From NCBI RefSeq assembly GCF_024612015.1, contig NZ_CP102512.1:1674001-1738000 (forward strand): a DNA stretch of 64,000 nt, in the 5' to 3' direction. Shown here piece by piece: positions 33,508 through 41,785 of this stretch. The DNA comes from Streptomyces sp. CA-210063. Lineage in GTDB: Bacteria; Actinomycetota; Actinomycetes; Streptomycetales; Streptomycetaceae. Both the position numbers and the translations under genes were made by a program. Within the stretch, counting starts at the first letter, position 1. Every line of letters begins with the position of its first letter. The notes below the pieces were generated by a model. It did not search any database and was not told the origin of the DNA. It worked only from the letters and a program-made list of their open reading frames with translations.

Positions 33508-34350
33508 TTACGGCGCCGTCAGCGGGCCGTACGCGTCCGGGCGGCGGTCGCGGAAGAACTGCCAGCGGTCGCGGACCTCGCGGAGCTTGGCCAGGTCCAG
33601 GTCGCGGACGACGAGTTCGGTCTCCTTGTCGCTGGCCACCTCGCCGACGAACTGGGCCTCCGGGTCCACGAAGTAGGAGGTGCCGTAGAAGTCGTTGTCG
33701 CCGAGCTCCTCGACGCCGACGCGGTTGATCGCGCCGATGAAGTACTCGTTGGCGACGGCCGACGCCGGCTGCTCCAGCTGCCACAGATAGCGGGACAGGC
33801 CGCGCGAGGTGGCCGACGGGTTGAACACGATCTCGGCACCGCCGAGCCCCAGCGCGCGCCAGCCCTCCGGGAAGTGCCGGTCGTAGCAGATGTAGACGCC
33901 GATCTTGCCGACAGCGGTCTCGAAGACCGGCCAGCCGGCGTTCCCGGGGCGGAAGTAGAACTTCTCCCAGAAGCCGGGCACCTGCGGGATGTGGTGCTTG
34001 CGGTACTTGCCGAGGTACTTGCCGTCCGCGTCGATCACGGCGGCGGTGTTGTAGAGGACGCCCGGCTGCTCCTCCTCGTACATCGGCAGGACGAGGACGA
34101 GGCCCAGCTCCTTGGCGAGCGTCTGGAAGCGTTTGACGATCGGGCCGTCCGGGATCTGCTCTGCGTACTCGTAGAACGCCTTGTCCTGGACCTGGCAGAA
34201 GTAGGGCCCGTAGAACAGCTCCTGGAAGCACAGCACTTGAGCACCTTGGGCGGCCGCGTCGCGGGCCGCCTGCTCGTGGACCTGGATCATCGACTCCTTG
34301 TCGCCGGTCCAGGCCGTCTGGAAGATGGCTGCGCGGATGACTCTGCTCAT
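33508..34350 (-). CDS. Nitrilase-fold beta-ureidopropionase / N-carbamoyl amino acid hydrolase 1
   Basis: Protein of 280 residues with the carbon-nitrogen hydrolase triad: Glu in CFQELFYGPYF, Lys in LGKYRKHHIP and Cys in VYICYDRHFPEGWR. It should release CO2 and ammonia from N-carbamoyl-beta-alanine or related carbamoyl amino acids made by the adjacent dihydropyrimidinase. A paralogue of identical length and very similar sequence lies 3.2 kb upstream at 37505-38347. The gene follows the PucR regulator gene by 155 bp and precedes hydA. Confidence 0.93.
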   Translation of the reverse strand: MSRVIRAAIFQTAWTGDKESMIQVHEQAARDAAAQGAQVLCFQELFYGPYFCQVQDKAFYEYAEQIPDGPIVKRFQTLAKELGLVLVLPMYEEEQPGVLYNTAAVIDADGKYLGKYRKHHIPQVPGFWEKFYFRPGNAGWPVFETAVGKIGVYICYDRHFPEGWRALGLGGAEIVFNPSATSRGLSRYLWQLEQPASAVANEYFIGAINRVGVEELGDNDFYGTSYFVDPEAQFVGEVASDKETELVVRDLDLAKLREVRDRWQFFRDRRPDAYGPLTAP

Positions 34351-34505
34351 CGGGACCTCCGGTCACTCGGTGTGCAGCGAGCGTAGAAAGCCCGGAGATC
34401 GGGTTTGAGTTGCACGGTGTCACGTCTGCGGGCCTTTCCCGTTCCACCGTGTCACCTCTTCGCGGGCGCATGTTTCACCGCCGTTTTCCCAGGTCCCGGC
34501 ATGTT

Positions 34506-36071
34506 TCAACCCTGTTGCGCGTCGTGGGCGAGGAGGGCGATGTGGACGGACGCGGCCTGTTCGAAGTCGTCGAGGTCCACGCCGAGGCGGGCCTCTATGG
34601 CCTCCAGGCGGCGGTAGAGGGCGGGCCGGCTCACGTGGTGCAGCTGAGCGGTGTGCGACTTGTTGCGGCCGGTCGCGAGATAGGTCCGCAGCACGGGCAG
34701 CAGATCCTGCTCGGCGTGCCCGTCACCGCACAGCAGCCCGTCCAGCTCCCGCTCGGCGAAGGCCTGTACGTGCGGGTCGTCCCGCAAGAGCCGGATGAGG
34801 CCGCGCAGATGGACGTCCCGCAGCCGTACGACGACCGGCAGGTCGAGTCCGGCCGTCGCCGACTGGGCGACGGCGTCCGCCACATGCCGCGCCTCGCGCA
34901 GCCCGCCCGGCACGTCCTCCCAGGTGACCCGCGCCTCCGCGGCCGCGACGACCGTCCTGCGCACGCCCGACTCCGACCGCAGCCGGGTCGCGAAGTGCGT
35001 GGTGAGCGCGGCCGCGTCCTGGTCCCGGGCGAGGCTGAGGAGTACGGCGGTGGCGCCTTCCGCCAGTTCGGCGACGAGCCCGGACAGGCCCAGCATCCGC
35101 AGTACGCGGTCGAGTTCGGCCGGGTCGCCGTCCCGCACGACGAGCGGCACGAAGGTACGGCGGTTGACCGGGAGCCCGGCCGCCCGTGCCCTCGGCAGCA
35201 GTTGGCGGGCCGGTACGACCCCGGAGACGAGGTCCGTGAGGAGGCTCTGCGCGGACTGCTCCTCCCACGAGTGCACCGAGCCGCCGAGCATGCGGTGCAG
35301 GACGAGTGCTTCGGCGGCCCGGTCGGCGAGCAGCCGCCCGGTGGCGGTGTCGCCGCGGTACCCGCACAGCACGATCTGTCCCCAGCGCTCCCCGCGCCCG
35401 CCCAGCTCGGCCCGCACCCAGCCGTCGCCCTCGCTGCCGCCCGCCTGCCGGGAGATGCGTTCCCAGTCGCGCAGCACGTCGTCGACCGCCGAGCGTTCCC
35501 CCGCCGTGGCGAGGACGCGGTGGGCGAGGTTGGTGACGACGAGCGGACAGCCGGCGTGCTTGGCGATCTCGTCGAGCAGCCGTTGCAGCGGGGCACCGGC
35601 CGTGATGAGCCCGGTGAGTGCCGTCCGTACGGCCTCCGAGAGACTCACGGCCGCGAACTTCCGTCGTACGAGCCGGGACTGGACCTCTTCGGTCAGCTCG
35701 GCGAAGGGGAACGGCCGGTGCAGCACCACCATGGGCAGCCCGCACCGTTCGGCCGCCCGGCGCATCACGTCGGGCGGCGTCGGGAAGGCCCGGCCGAGAC
35801 CGAGGACGACCGCCGCGGCCTCGGCCCGGTGCAGCGAGCGGATGTACTCGGCCTGGGCCTCCTCGTTCCCGGCGAGCAGCACGCCGGTGGTGAGGACCAT
35901 CTCGCCGCCGCTGAGCATCACGCCCACGTCGGGGGCCTCGGCCACGTGCACCCAGCGCACGGGCCGGTCGAGCTGGCCGGCCCCGGCCACCACCTCGGGC
36001 TCTCCGGCGAGGACCCGGTCCAGGTTGAGGACCTGGCGTACCGAGAGAGCGGGTTCCAAGGCGGTGGTCAT
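34506..36071 (-). CDS. PucR-family transcriptional regulator
   Basis: Protein of 521 residues. The N-terminal PucR purine-catabolism domain (SVRQVLNLDRVLAGEPEVVAG onward, quoted in part) and GGEMVLTTGVLL are followed by a GGDEF-like/CdaR middle region and a C-terminal helix-turn-helix: LLPVLRTYLATGRNKSHTAQ and HVSRPALYRRLEAIEARLG. PucR proteins activate purine, pyrimidine or allantoin catabolic genes in response to a pathway intermediate. It lies in the middle of the cluster, 25 bp after the aminotransferase gene, and is the likely activator of the flanking operons. Confidence 0.93.
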   Translation of the reverse strand: MTTALEPALSVRQVLNLDRVLAGEPEVVAGAGQLDRPVRWVHVAEAPDVGVMLSGGEMVLTTGVLLAGNEEAQAEYIRSLHRAEAAAVVLGLGRAFPTPPDVMRRAAERCGLPMVVLHRPFPFAELTEEVQSRLVRRKFAAVSLSEAVRTALTGLITAGAPLQRLLDEIAKHAGCPLVVTNLAHRVLATAGERSAVDDVLRDWERISRQAGGSEGDGWVRAELGGRGERWGQIVLCGYRGDTATGRLLADRAAEALVLHRMLGGSVHSWEEQSAQSLLTDLVSGVVPARQLLPRARAAGLPVNRRTFVPLVVRDGDPAELDRVLRMLGLSGLVAELAEGATAVLLSLARDQDAAALTTHFATRLRSESGVRRTVVAAAEARVTWEDVPGGLREARHVADAVAQSATAGLDLPVVVRLRDVHLRGLIRLLRDDPHVQAFAERELDGLLCGDGHAEQDLLPVLRTYLATGRNKSHTAQLHHVSRPALYRRLEAIEARLGVDLDDFEQAASVHIALLAHDAQQG

Positions 36072-36096
36072 GGCGCTGTTTTCCTTACATCTGGCG

Positions 36097-37383
36097 TTAC
36101 TGGATGCTCCTCAGAGCACGTTCGAGGGCGTCGGCGCCCTCCTCGGCCTCGGCGACGGTCAGCGACAGCGGGGGCGCGATACGCAGCGCGCTCGTGTTGT
36201 GGCCGCCGCCCTTGCCGATCAACAGGCCCTCGCGGCGGGCGGCTTCGAGGACGGCGGAGGCGGCCTCCGGGTTGGCTTCGTCGGTTCCGGGCCTGACCAC
36301 CTCGATACCGATCATGAGACCCCGGCCGCGCACTTCCTTCACCACCGGGATCTGCGCGGTGATCGCCCGCAGCCGCTCGATGAGCAGTCCACCGACGCGC
36401 CGCGCGTTGCCCTGGAGGTCGTGTTCGACCAGGTAGTTCAGGTTGGCGAGGCCGGCGGCCATGGTGATCTGGGTGCCGCCGAAGGTCGAGATCGAGTTGC
36501 TGTCCAGACAGTTCATGACCTCGGCGCGGGCGACGACGCCGCCGATGGACATACCGTTGCCGATGCCCTTGGCGAAGGTCATGATGTCCGGCGGCCCGTT
36601 CTGGCCGTGCGCCTGCCAGCCCCAGAAGTTGTCGCCGGTGCGGCCCCAGCCGGTCTGTACCTCGTCGGCGATCCACAGCACGCCGTGCCGCCCGAGCACC
36701 TCGCGGAAGGCCGCGTACAGGCCGTCCGGCGGTGAGGTGAAGCCGCCGACGCCCTGGATCGGCTCGGCGATCAGCGCGGCCGGCGGGCGGCCGTGGCCGA
36801 GCAGGTCCTCCAGGTCGGCGACGCAGGCCGTGATGAAGTCGGCGTCGCTCAGGTCGGCGTACGGGCCGCGCGTCCGGACGCCACCGTGCACGTACAGGGT
36901 CTGGAGCGGTGACAGCGAGGTCGGCGACCAGCTCTTGTTGCCGGTGATGCCGACCGCGCTGAAGGAGCGGCCGTGGTAGCTGTTGCGCATCGCCAGGATC
37001 TGGTTGCTCTGCCGGTACGTCGTCGCCAGCATCAGCGCGGTGTCGTTGGCCTCCGTGCCGGAGGTGGTGAAGAAGACGCGGGCGTCCGGGATGCCGGACA
37101 TCTGGGCGATCCGCTCGGCGAGTTCGACCATCGGCCGGTTGAGGTAGAGCGTCGAGGAGTGGATGATCCGCCCGGCCTGCTCGCTCACCGCCTTGGAGAC
37201 CTCGGGCAGCGCGTGCGCCGTCATCGTGGTGAGGATGCCGCCGAAGAAGTCGAGGTACTTGTTGCCCCGGGCGTCCCAGACATGGCGGCCCTCGCCGTGG
37301 GTGATCTCCATCGGGTCCGCGTAGTAGAGCGCGAGCCAGTCGGGCAGTACGGCCTTGTGGCGTCCGAGCAGTTCGTCGGTCAC
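36097..37383 (-). CDS. Class III (omega) aminotransferase
   Basis: PLP enzyme of 428 residues. HVWDARGNKYLDFFGGI, FFTTSGTEANDTALMLA, SYHGRSFSAVGITG, the aspartate in WIADEVQTGWGRTG and the Schiff-base lysine in MTFAKGIGNG are intact. In this context it should transaminate beta-alanine or 3-aminoisobutyrate, the last amino acids formed in reductive pyrimidine degradation, to semialdehydes; alanine-glyoxylate-type activity is an alternative. The start ATG at 37383 is followed upstream by a 29-bp repeat array that overlaps the 3' end of the second ureidopropionase gene. The PucR gene begins 25 bp after its stop. Confidence 0.92.
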   Translation of the reverse strand: MTDELLGRHKAVLPDWLALYYADPMEITHGEGRHVWDARGNKYLDFFGGILTTMTAHALPEVSKAVSEQAGRIIHSSTLYLNRPMVELAERIAQMSGIPDARVFFTTSGTEANDTALMLATTYRQSNQILAMRNSYHGRSFSAVGITGNKSWSPTSLSPLQTLYVHGGVRTRGPYADLSDADFITACVADLEDLLGHGRPPAALIAEPIQGVGGFTSPPDGLYAAFREVLGRHGVLWIADEVQTGWGRTGDNFWGWQAHGQNGPPDIMTFAKGIGNGMSIGGVVARAEVMNCLDSNSISTFGGTQITMAAGLANLNYLVEHDLQGNARRVGGLLIERLRAITAQIPVVKEVRGRGLMIGIEVVRPGTDEANPEAASAVLEAARREGLLIGKGGGHNTSALRIAPPLSLTVAEAEEGADALERALRSIQ

Positions 37384-37424
37384 GGCTGCACCACTCCTTT
37401 CACTGCTGTACGGGTTCTGCGTGT

Positions 37425-37531
37425 GTCACGGCTGTACGTGCCCACGTCAGGGCTGTAGGAGTCCCTCGTACTCGGTCACGGCTGTAGGAGTCCCTCGTAC
37501 GCGGTCACGGCTGTACGAGTCCCTCGTACGC
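37425..37531. repeat. 29-bp tandem array duplicating the 3' end of ureidopropionase 2
   Basis: Units begin at 37446, 37475 and 37504 (period 29, consensus GTCACGGCTGTAGGAGTCCC followed by CTCGTACGC) with a partial unit at 37425. The 37504 unit is the real gene end (EGLVQP-stop); the others are copies placed downstream of the stop codon, before the aminotransferase start. Confidence 0.85.
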
Positions 37532-38347
37532 GTCGGGCCGGCGGTCCCGGTAGAACGCCCACTGCGTGCGTACGGCCTCGATCAGGTCGAAGTCCAGGTC
37601 ACGCACGACAAGTTCCTCGGCCTGGTCGCTCGCGACCTCGCCGACGAACTTGCCGCGCGGGTCGACGAAGTACGAGGTGCCGTAGAAGTCGTTGTCCCCG
37701 TACTCCTCCACGCCGACCCGGTTGATCGCGGCGACGAAGTACTCGTTGGCGACGGCGGCCGCGGGCTGCTCCAGTTGCCAGAGATGCGACGACAGGCCTC
37801 GGTGGGTCGCGGACGGGTTGTACACGAGCTGGGCGCCGTTCAGGCCGAGCTGGCGCCAGCCCTCCGGGAAGTGGCGGTCGTAGCAGATGTAGACGCCTAC
37901 CTTGCCGACGGCCGTGTCGAAGACCGGCCAGCCGAGGTTGCCGGGCTTGAAGTAGTACTTCTCCCAGAAGCCCTTGACCTGGGGGATGTGGTGCTTGCGG
38001 TACTTGCCGAGGTAGGTGCCGTCGGCGTCGATCACCGCCGCGGTGTTGTAGTAGAAGCCGGACTGCTCGACCTCGAAGACCGGGACGACGATCACCATGC
38101 CGGTCTCGCGGGCCAGCTCCCGCATACGCGTGACGGTCGGGCCGTCGGGCACGGATTCCGCCCAGGCGTAGTGCTCCGGTTCCTGGACCTGGCAGAAGTA
38201 GGGCGTGTTGAAGACTTCCTGGAAGCCGATCACCTTCGCACCCTGCCGGGCCGCCTCGCGGGCGTGCTCGATGTGCTTGGCGACCATGGATGCGGTGTCG
38301 CCGGTCCAGGTCGCCTGGACCAGGGCGGCGCGTACGACGTTGGCCAT
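37505..38347 (-). CDS. Nitrilase-fold beta-ureidopropionase / N-carbamoyl amino acid hydrolase 2
   Basis: Protein of 280 residues, collinear with the enzyme at 33508-34350. The triad is Glu in IGFQEVFNTPYF, Lys in LGKYRKHHIP and Cys in VYICYDRHFPEGWR. Differences cluster in the region around residues 35-110 (for example FNTPY versus FYGPY), which may change side-chain preference, for instance carbamoyl-beta-alanine versus carbamoyl-beta-aminoisobutyrate or D-carbamoyl amino acids. It is the first gene of the cluster, 121 bp before the aminotransferase gene, and a 10-bp-arm inverted repeat lies 32 nt upstream of its ATG. Confidence 0.93.
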   Translation of the reverse strand: MANVVRAALVQATWTGDTASMVAKHIEHAREAARQGAKVIGFQEVFNTPYFCQVQEPEHYAWAESVPDGPTVTRMRELARETGMVIVVPVFEVEQSGFYYNTAAVIDADGTYLGKYRKHHIPQVKGFWEKYYFKPGNLGWPVFDTAVGKVGVYICYDRHFPEGWRQLGLNGAQLVYNPSATHRGLSSHLWQLEQPAAAVANEYFVAAINRVGVEEYGDNDFYGTSYFVDPRGKFVGEVASDQAEELVVRDLDFDLIEAVRTQWAFYRDRRPDAYEGLVQP

Positions 38348-38378
38348 GTCAGCTGCTCCTTCGACGGGGACGTCAGAG

Positions 38379-38413
38379 AGCCTCTACGCCCGTAGACGCA
38401 GGCCGTAGAGGCT
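38379..38413. promoter_or_regulatory. Inverted repeat upstream of the pyrimidine-catabolic cluster
   Basis: Perfect 10-bp arms AGCCTCTACG (38379-38388) and CGTAGAGGCT (38404-38413) with a 15-nt centre, in the 5' region of ureidopropionase 2. It is placed to be an operator (for example for PucR) or an mRNA hairpin. Confidence 0.45.
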
Positions 38414-38603
38414 TGAAACTAAGCCCCGTCGACGGGCTGGGCAAGACCATCGTCGTCAACCGACCGAGTCGATCAGGTTTCGCACTCCAGTGGGTGATTA
38501 CCCCTGTGTTTCGTATGCCGAACCGGCAGCTCCCGCGTCGGTCGCCAGGTACGGGCCAGGTGCGTCACGTGCGTCACACGTGTCTGGTGGTGCTTCGGCT
38601 GCG

Positions 38604-40241
38604 TCAGGTGAGCCCCTGTACGCGCAGCGCGTGCACCACCTCGCGGTAGCGCTCCTCCGAGACACGGCGTGCCGCCGCCAGCACCAGGGGCGCGAGCCGC
38701 TGGGGTTGGACCTCCGCGCTGCGCGCCGCCTCCTCCGGCGTACGCACGCGCACATATACGTCGAGCAGCGCACGCGCCTCCCGCTCACGCCCCTCGACGA
38801 CGAACCCGAGCACCGCCTCGCCGATCTCCTGGGCGGGTCGCGAGACGCCCTGCCGCAGCATCTGCTCCCCGTCCGAGGCGCGGCCCACCGCGGTCAGGGC
38901 GTCCGCGACCGCGACCAGCCGGTCGGCGGGCAGTGAGCCGGCCTCCCACAGCAGGGTCGCCCAGTCCGCGCCCAGACCCGCGCGGTGCATGTCGGCCGCG
39001 AGCAGCGGGAACCGGGCGGCGGGCCAGTACGCGACCTCCACGAGCAGAGCGTGCGCCTCCCCGCTGCGCCCCTCCCGGCGCAATCGCAGCAACTGCTCCA
39101 CGGTCCCGGTGACCTCCCGACGAGCCTCGTCCTCCAGCGGCTGGCGCGCCTGCGGCTGCTTCGGCGCCGCCACCTCGGCCTGTGCCGCGACCCCGGCATA
39201 GCGGGCACCCCGGGGGGCCCGCCCCTTGCGGCCGGCGGCCGGCGCGGCCTGGGGAACGACGGCGGGCGGCGCCTCCTCGGCTTCCATGGCCCCGGCGAAA
39301 CGGGCACCCCCTCGGGCCCGGCGCTTGGAGCGCTGCTTGGCGGGAACCGGGGCGGCGGGTTCCGGGTCGGGGCTCTGTGGTTCGGGCTCGGGGGTGGTAC
39401 GGGCGGGTTCCTCGGGGTCGGGGAAGGCGGCCACGTAGGTGTCGCGCCGGGTGTCGTGCGCAGGGCCGTGGTGGGTTGAGCTGTTGTGGGTGGAGTCGTT
39501 GTGCATGGGGCCGTTGTGCGCGGGGCCGTCGGGGGAACGGCTGTCGGGGGTACGTCCGCCGCCGTACCGGTCCCCAGCGGTACGGCCGCCGTGCTGCTGC
39601 TGGTCCGCGTGTATACGTCCACCGCCACGCTCCACCGAGTCGGCCGTACGCCCGTCCGCCTCCGGCACCCGGAAGACGTCCCCCACGGTGTCGCCCGCAA
39701 CGCGCGCCGCGCCCCGCACGGGGTGGTGCGGGGCGCGGCGGTCGACGTCCTCGATGCGGGAGCGCAGTTCGGTACAGCGGGCCGTGGCTCGCTCGTGGTC
39801 GTCGTGGGCCCAGGCCAGGTCGAGGCGGAGGGAGTCGGCCTCCTCCTGGGTGGTGGCGGCCTGGAGCAGACGATTCAGCTCGGCGGTGCGTTCGGCGGCG
39901 TAGCGCTGCTCTCCGACCATCACGTCGAGCCGGTCACCGAGGGCCTCGCGGCCGCCGGGCCGGGAGTCGTACGCGGCGAGGGACGCGCTGTGCAGGGCGC
40001 GGGCGCGCTCGGTCTCCTGGGCCGCGGCGGCGGGACCGTACGCGGTGTTGAGGTCGTGCATGAGCGCTTCCACGACATCCCAGGGCGGCACCTCCAGGCC
40101 GTCCAGGCAGGCTCGCATGCCGTCGGGGTCGCGCTGCCAGAAGACGGCGCACCAGCCACCGCCCTGGTCTAGCTTGGTCATCAGCTTGTTCAGGTATCCC
40201 GCGAACTCCCGCACCTGACCCGGGAGTTGATCCACAGCCAT
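38604..40241 (-). CDS. Large, partly disordered conserved protein of unknown function
   Basis: Protein of 545 residues that I do not recognise beyond being Streptomyces-like. Residues 1-175 are helical and well conserved in style (MAVDQLPGQVREFAGYLNKL, WCAVFWQRDPDGMRACLDG, then a coiled-coil with many Glu/Arg). Residues about 175-370 are low complexity, with His/Asn-rich NSTHN-type runs, a PEPEPQSPDPEP stretch and two copies of an RGARYAG-like motif. Residues about 380-545 are an all-helical Ala/Arg/Leu domain that may be TPR-like. No signal peptide or membrane segment. Next to it on the same strand is an XRE regulator 157 bp upstream. A cytoplasmic scaffold is possible but this is inference. 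Confidence 0.8.
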   Translation of the reverse strand: MAVDQLPGQVREFAGYLNKLMTKLDQGGGWCAVFWQRDPDGMRACLDGLEVPPWDVVEALMHDLNTAYGPAAAAQETERARALHSASLAAYDSRPGGREALGDRLDVMVGEQRYAAERTAELNRLLQAATTQEEADSLRLDLAWAHDDHERATARCTELRSRIEDVDRRAPHHPVRGAARVAGDTVGDVFRVPEADGRTADSVERGGGRIHADQQQHGGRTAGDRYGGGRTPDSRSPDGPAHNGPMHNDSTHNSSTHHGPAHDTRRDTYVAAFPDPEEPARTTPEPEPQSPDPEPAAPVPAKQRSKRRARGGARFAGAMEAEEAPPAVVPQAAPAAGRKGRAPRGARYAGVAAQAEVAAPKQPQARQPLEDEARREVTGTVEQLLRLRREGRSGEAHALLVEVAYWPAARFPLLAADMHRAGLGADWATLLWEAGSLPADRLVAVADALTAVGRASDGEQMLRQGVSRPAQEIGEAVLGFVVEGREREARALLDVYVRVRTPEEAARSAEVQPQRLAPLVLAAARRVSEERYREVVHALRVQGLT

Positions 40242-40397
40242 CGCATACTCCCCGGCAGACTGGAGTGCTCCGGTCCGCAAGAAAACACCAGTTGTGTTAC
40301 AGAAGGGCTACGCGAAGTTTTCAGAGCGGACGCAGTGTGCTGTGCGCGGTCATGTGAAGGCTGTGCGTGATGGGTTCAAGCCATTACGGTGGCCGAC

Positions 40398-40673
40398 TCA
40401 AGCCACGGCGGCCGTGGGCACCACCGCGTCGGCCGGTGCGCACCGCACGACGAGGTCGTCCAGGGACAGGCCCAGCGTGCGGGCGAGGGCGGCGACCGTG
40501 AAGAAGGCCGGCGTGGGGGCACGGCCGGTCTCGATCTTCCGGAGCGTCTCCGCGGAGATACCCGCTCCGGCAGCGATCTCCGCCATGCTGCGACCACCGC
40601 GGGCCTCACGCAGCAACCGGCCGAACCGCTCGCCGCGTTCGCGCTCTTCGGGGGTCAGGGGGGTGCGCACCAT
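40398..40673 (-). CDS. XRE-family helix-turn-helix repressor
   Basis: Protein of 91 residues with a Cro/C1-type DNA-binding domain: RFGRLLREARGGRSMAEIAAGAGISAETLRKIETGR, in part EIAAGAGISAETLRKIETG, which is the recognition region. It is divergent from a methionine aminopeptidase gene with only 74 bp between start codons; that spacer holds three similar boxes (CGGTATATTAATTGG-like). It therefore probably represses its own gene and map. ATG at 40673 has no Shine-Dalgarno sequence; TAGAAT ends 6 nt before it, which suggests a leaderless mRNA. Confidence 0.9.
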   Translation of the reverse strand: MVRTPLTPEERERGERFGRLLREARGGRSMAEIAAGAGISAETLRKIETGRAPTPAFFTVAALARTLGLSLDDLVVRCAPADAVVPTAAVA

Positions 40674-40679
40674 GCCCCC

Positions 40680-40746
40680 ATTCTAATACCGATCCCCTTC
40701 AACCGGACCGGTATATTAATTGGACGCCGAGCGGTATAGTAATTGG
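40680..40746. promoter_or_regulatory. Divergent leaderless promoters and operator boxes between xre and map
   Basis: Direct repeats CGGTATATTAATTGG (40709-40723) and CGGTATAGTAATTGG (40732-40746) differ at one position. A third, inverted box reads CGGTATTAGAAT on the minus strand (40680-40691). The boxes contain the presumed -10 elements TATAGT (40735-40740, 7 nt before the map ATG) and TAGAAT (40680-40685 minus strand, 6 nt before the xre ATG), so repressor binding would block both. Confidence 0.7.
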
Positions 40747-40747
40747 C

Positions 40748-41533
40748 ATGGTGGAACTGAAGACGGATGCGTCGATGGACGCGATGTACGAGGCCGGGCA
40801 GGTCGTGGGGCAAGGGCTTACCGCGGTGCGGGAGGCCGCCGACGTAGGGGTCTCCCTGCTCGAACTGGACGAGGTGGCGCACGAGGTACTCCGCAAGGCG
40901 GGCGCCTCGTCGCCCTTCCTGGGCTATCGGCCCTCCTTCGCGCCCACGGCCTTCCCCGCGGTGCTCTGCGCCTCCGTGAACGACGCGATCGTGCACGGCA
41001 TCCCCACCTCGTACCGGCTGCGCGACGGCGACCTCGTGTCCATGGACTTCGGCGCCGAACTGGGCGGCTGGGCCGGGGACTCGGCGATCAGCTTCGTCGT
41101 GGGCGAGCCGCGCGCGGCCGACCTGCGGCTCATCGAGACCGCGGAGCGCGCCCTCGCCGCGGGCATCGAGGCGGCCGTGGTCGGCAACCGCATCGGCGAC
41201 ATCGCCCACGCGATCGGCACCGTGTGCCGCGCCGCCGGGTACGGGATTCCCGACGGGTTCGGCGGGCACGGGATCGGGCGCCATATGCACGAGGATCCAG
41301 CGGTACCGAACGAGGGGCGGCCCGGGCGGGGGATGCGGTTGCGGCACGGGATGGTGCTGGCGATCGAGCCGATGCTGATCGGCGGGGGTACGGACGGTTT
41401 CCATGAGGCGGCGGACGGGTGGACGTTGCGGACGAATGACGGGTCCCGGGCGGCGCACGTGGAACACACGGTGGCCATCACGGACGCCGGGCCGCGCGTG
41501 CTGACGGATAGGGGGACGGGGGAGCGCCGTTGA
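40748..41533 (+). CDS. map: Type I methionine aminopeptidase
   Basis: Protein of 261 residues that removes the initiator methionine from nascent proteins. Metal ligands are present: Asp in VSMDFGAEL, Asp in AGDSAISF, His in GGHGIGRHMHEDP, Glu in LAIEPMLIGG and Glu in HVEHTVAI. The N-terminus lacks a zinc-finger or SH3 extension. It is not near ribosomal genes and carries its own XRE regulator, so it is probably an accessory paralogue of the housekeeping enzyme. The start codon directly follows an operator-like box and lacks a ribosome site, as expected for leaderless translation. Confidence 0.93.
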   Translation: MVELKTDASMDAMYEAGQVVGQGLTAVREAADVGVSLLELDEVAHEVLRKAGASSPFLGYRPSFAPTAFPAVLCASVNDAIVHGIPTSYRLRDGDLVSMDFGAELGGWAGDSAISFVVGEPRAADLRLIETAERALAAGIEAAVVGNRIGDIAHAIGTVCRAAGYGIPDGFGGHGIGRHMHEDPAVPNEGRPGRGMRLRHGMVLAIEPMLIGGGTDGFHEAADGWTLRTNDGSRAAHVEHTVAITDAGPRVLTDRGTGERR

Positions 41534-41564
41534 GCTGCGGGTGATGGTGCGACTGCGGGTGCGT

Positions 41565-41730
41565 GGGGCTTCTCGCGCAGTTCCCCGCGCCCCTTGAAAG
41601 ACACGGCCCCTGCGGGCCGAAAAGCACGGGGCGCAGCCCCTGCTTTTCAGGGGCGCGGGGCTGTGCCTGATATGCGGCTCCGCCGCGGGGCGCGAGCAAC
41701 CACGACGCACCCGCAGCCACAAAATCACCG
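41565..41730. repeat. Dispersed palindromic repeat element, full-size copy
   Basis: The segment contains nested hairpins: CCCCGCGCCCCT (41583-41594) pairs with AGGGGCGCGGGG (41649-41660), CGGCCC-CTGC-GGGCCG is at 41604-41619, and GCCCCTG-CTTTT-CAGGGGC is at 41636-41654. The right part GCGGCTCCGCCGCGGGGCGCGA is shared with the ubiA insertion and the left part with 33456-33475. It fills most of the 252-bp spacer between map and the Clp ATPase gene and may terminate map transcription. Confidence 0.7.
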
Positions 41731-41785
41731 GCACCCCCACGACGCCCCCGGTGTAGCCGCGCAGCGACAGGGCACTCGGCAGCGA

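Noticed and set aside
34410..36735. Plus-strand open frames opposite the PucR and aminotransferase genes
   Set aside because: Both are antisense shadows; the minus-strand proteins have complete motifs.
41565..41730. Possible insertion sequence at the dispersed element
   Set aside because: No transposase frame and no flanking target duplication could be seen; it behaves as a non-autonomous palindromic repeat.
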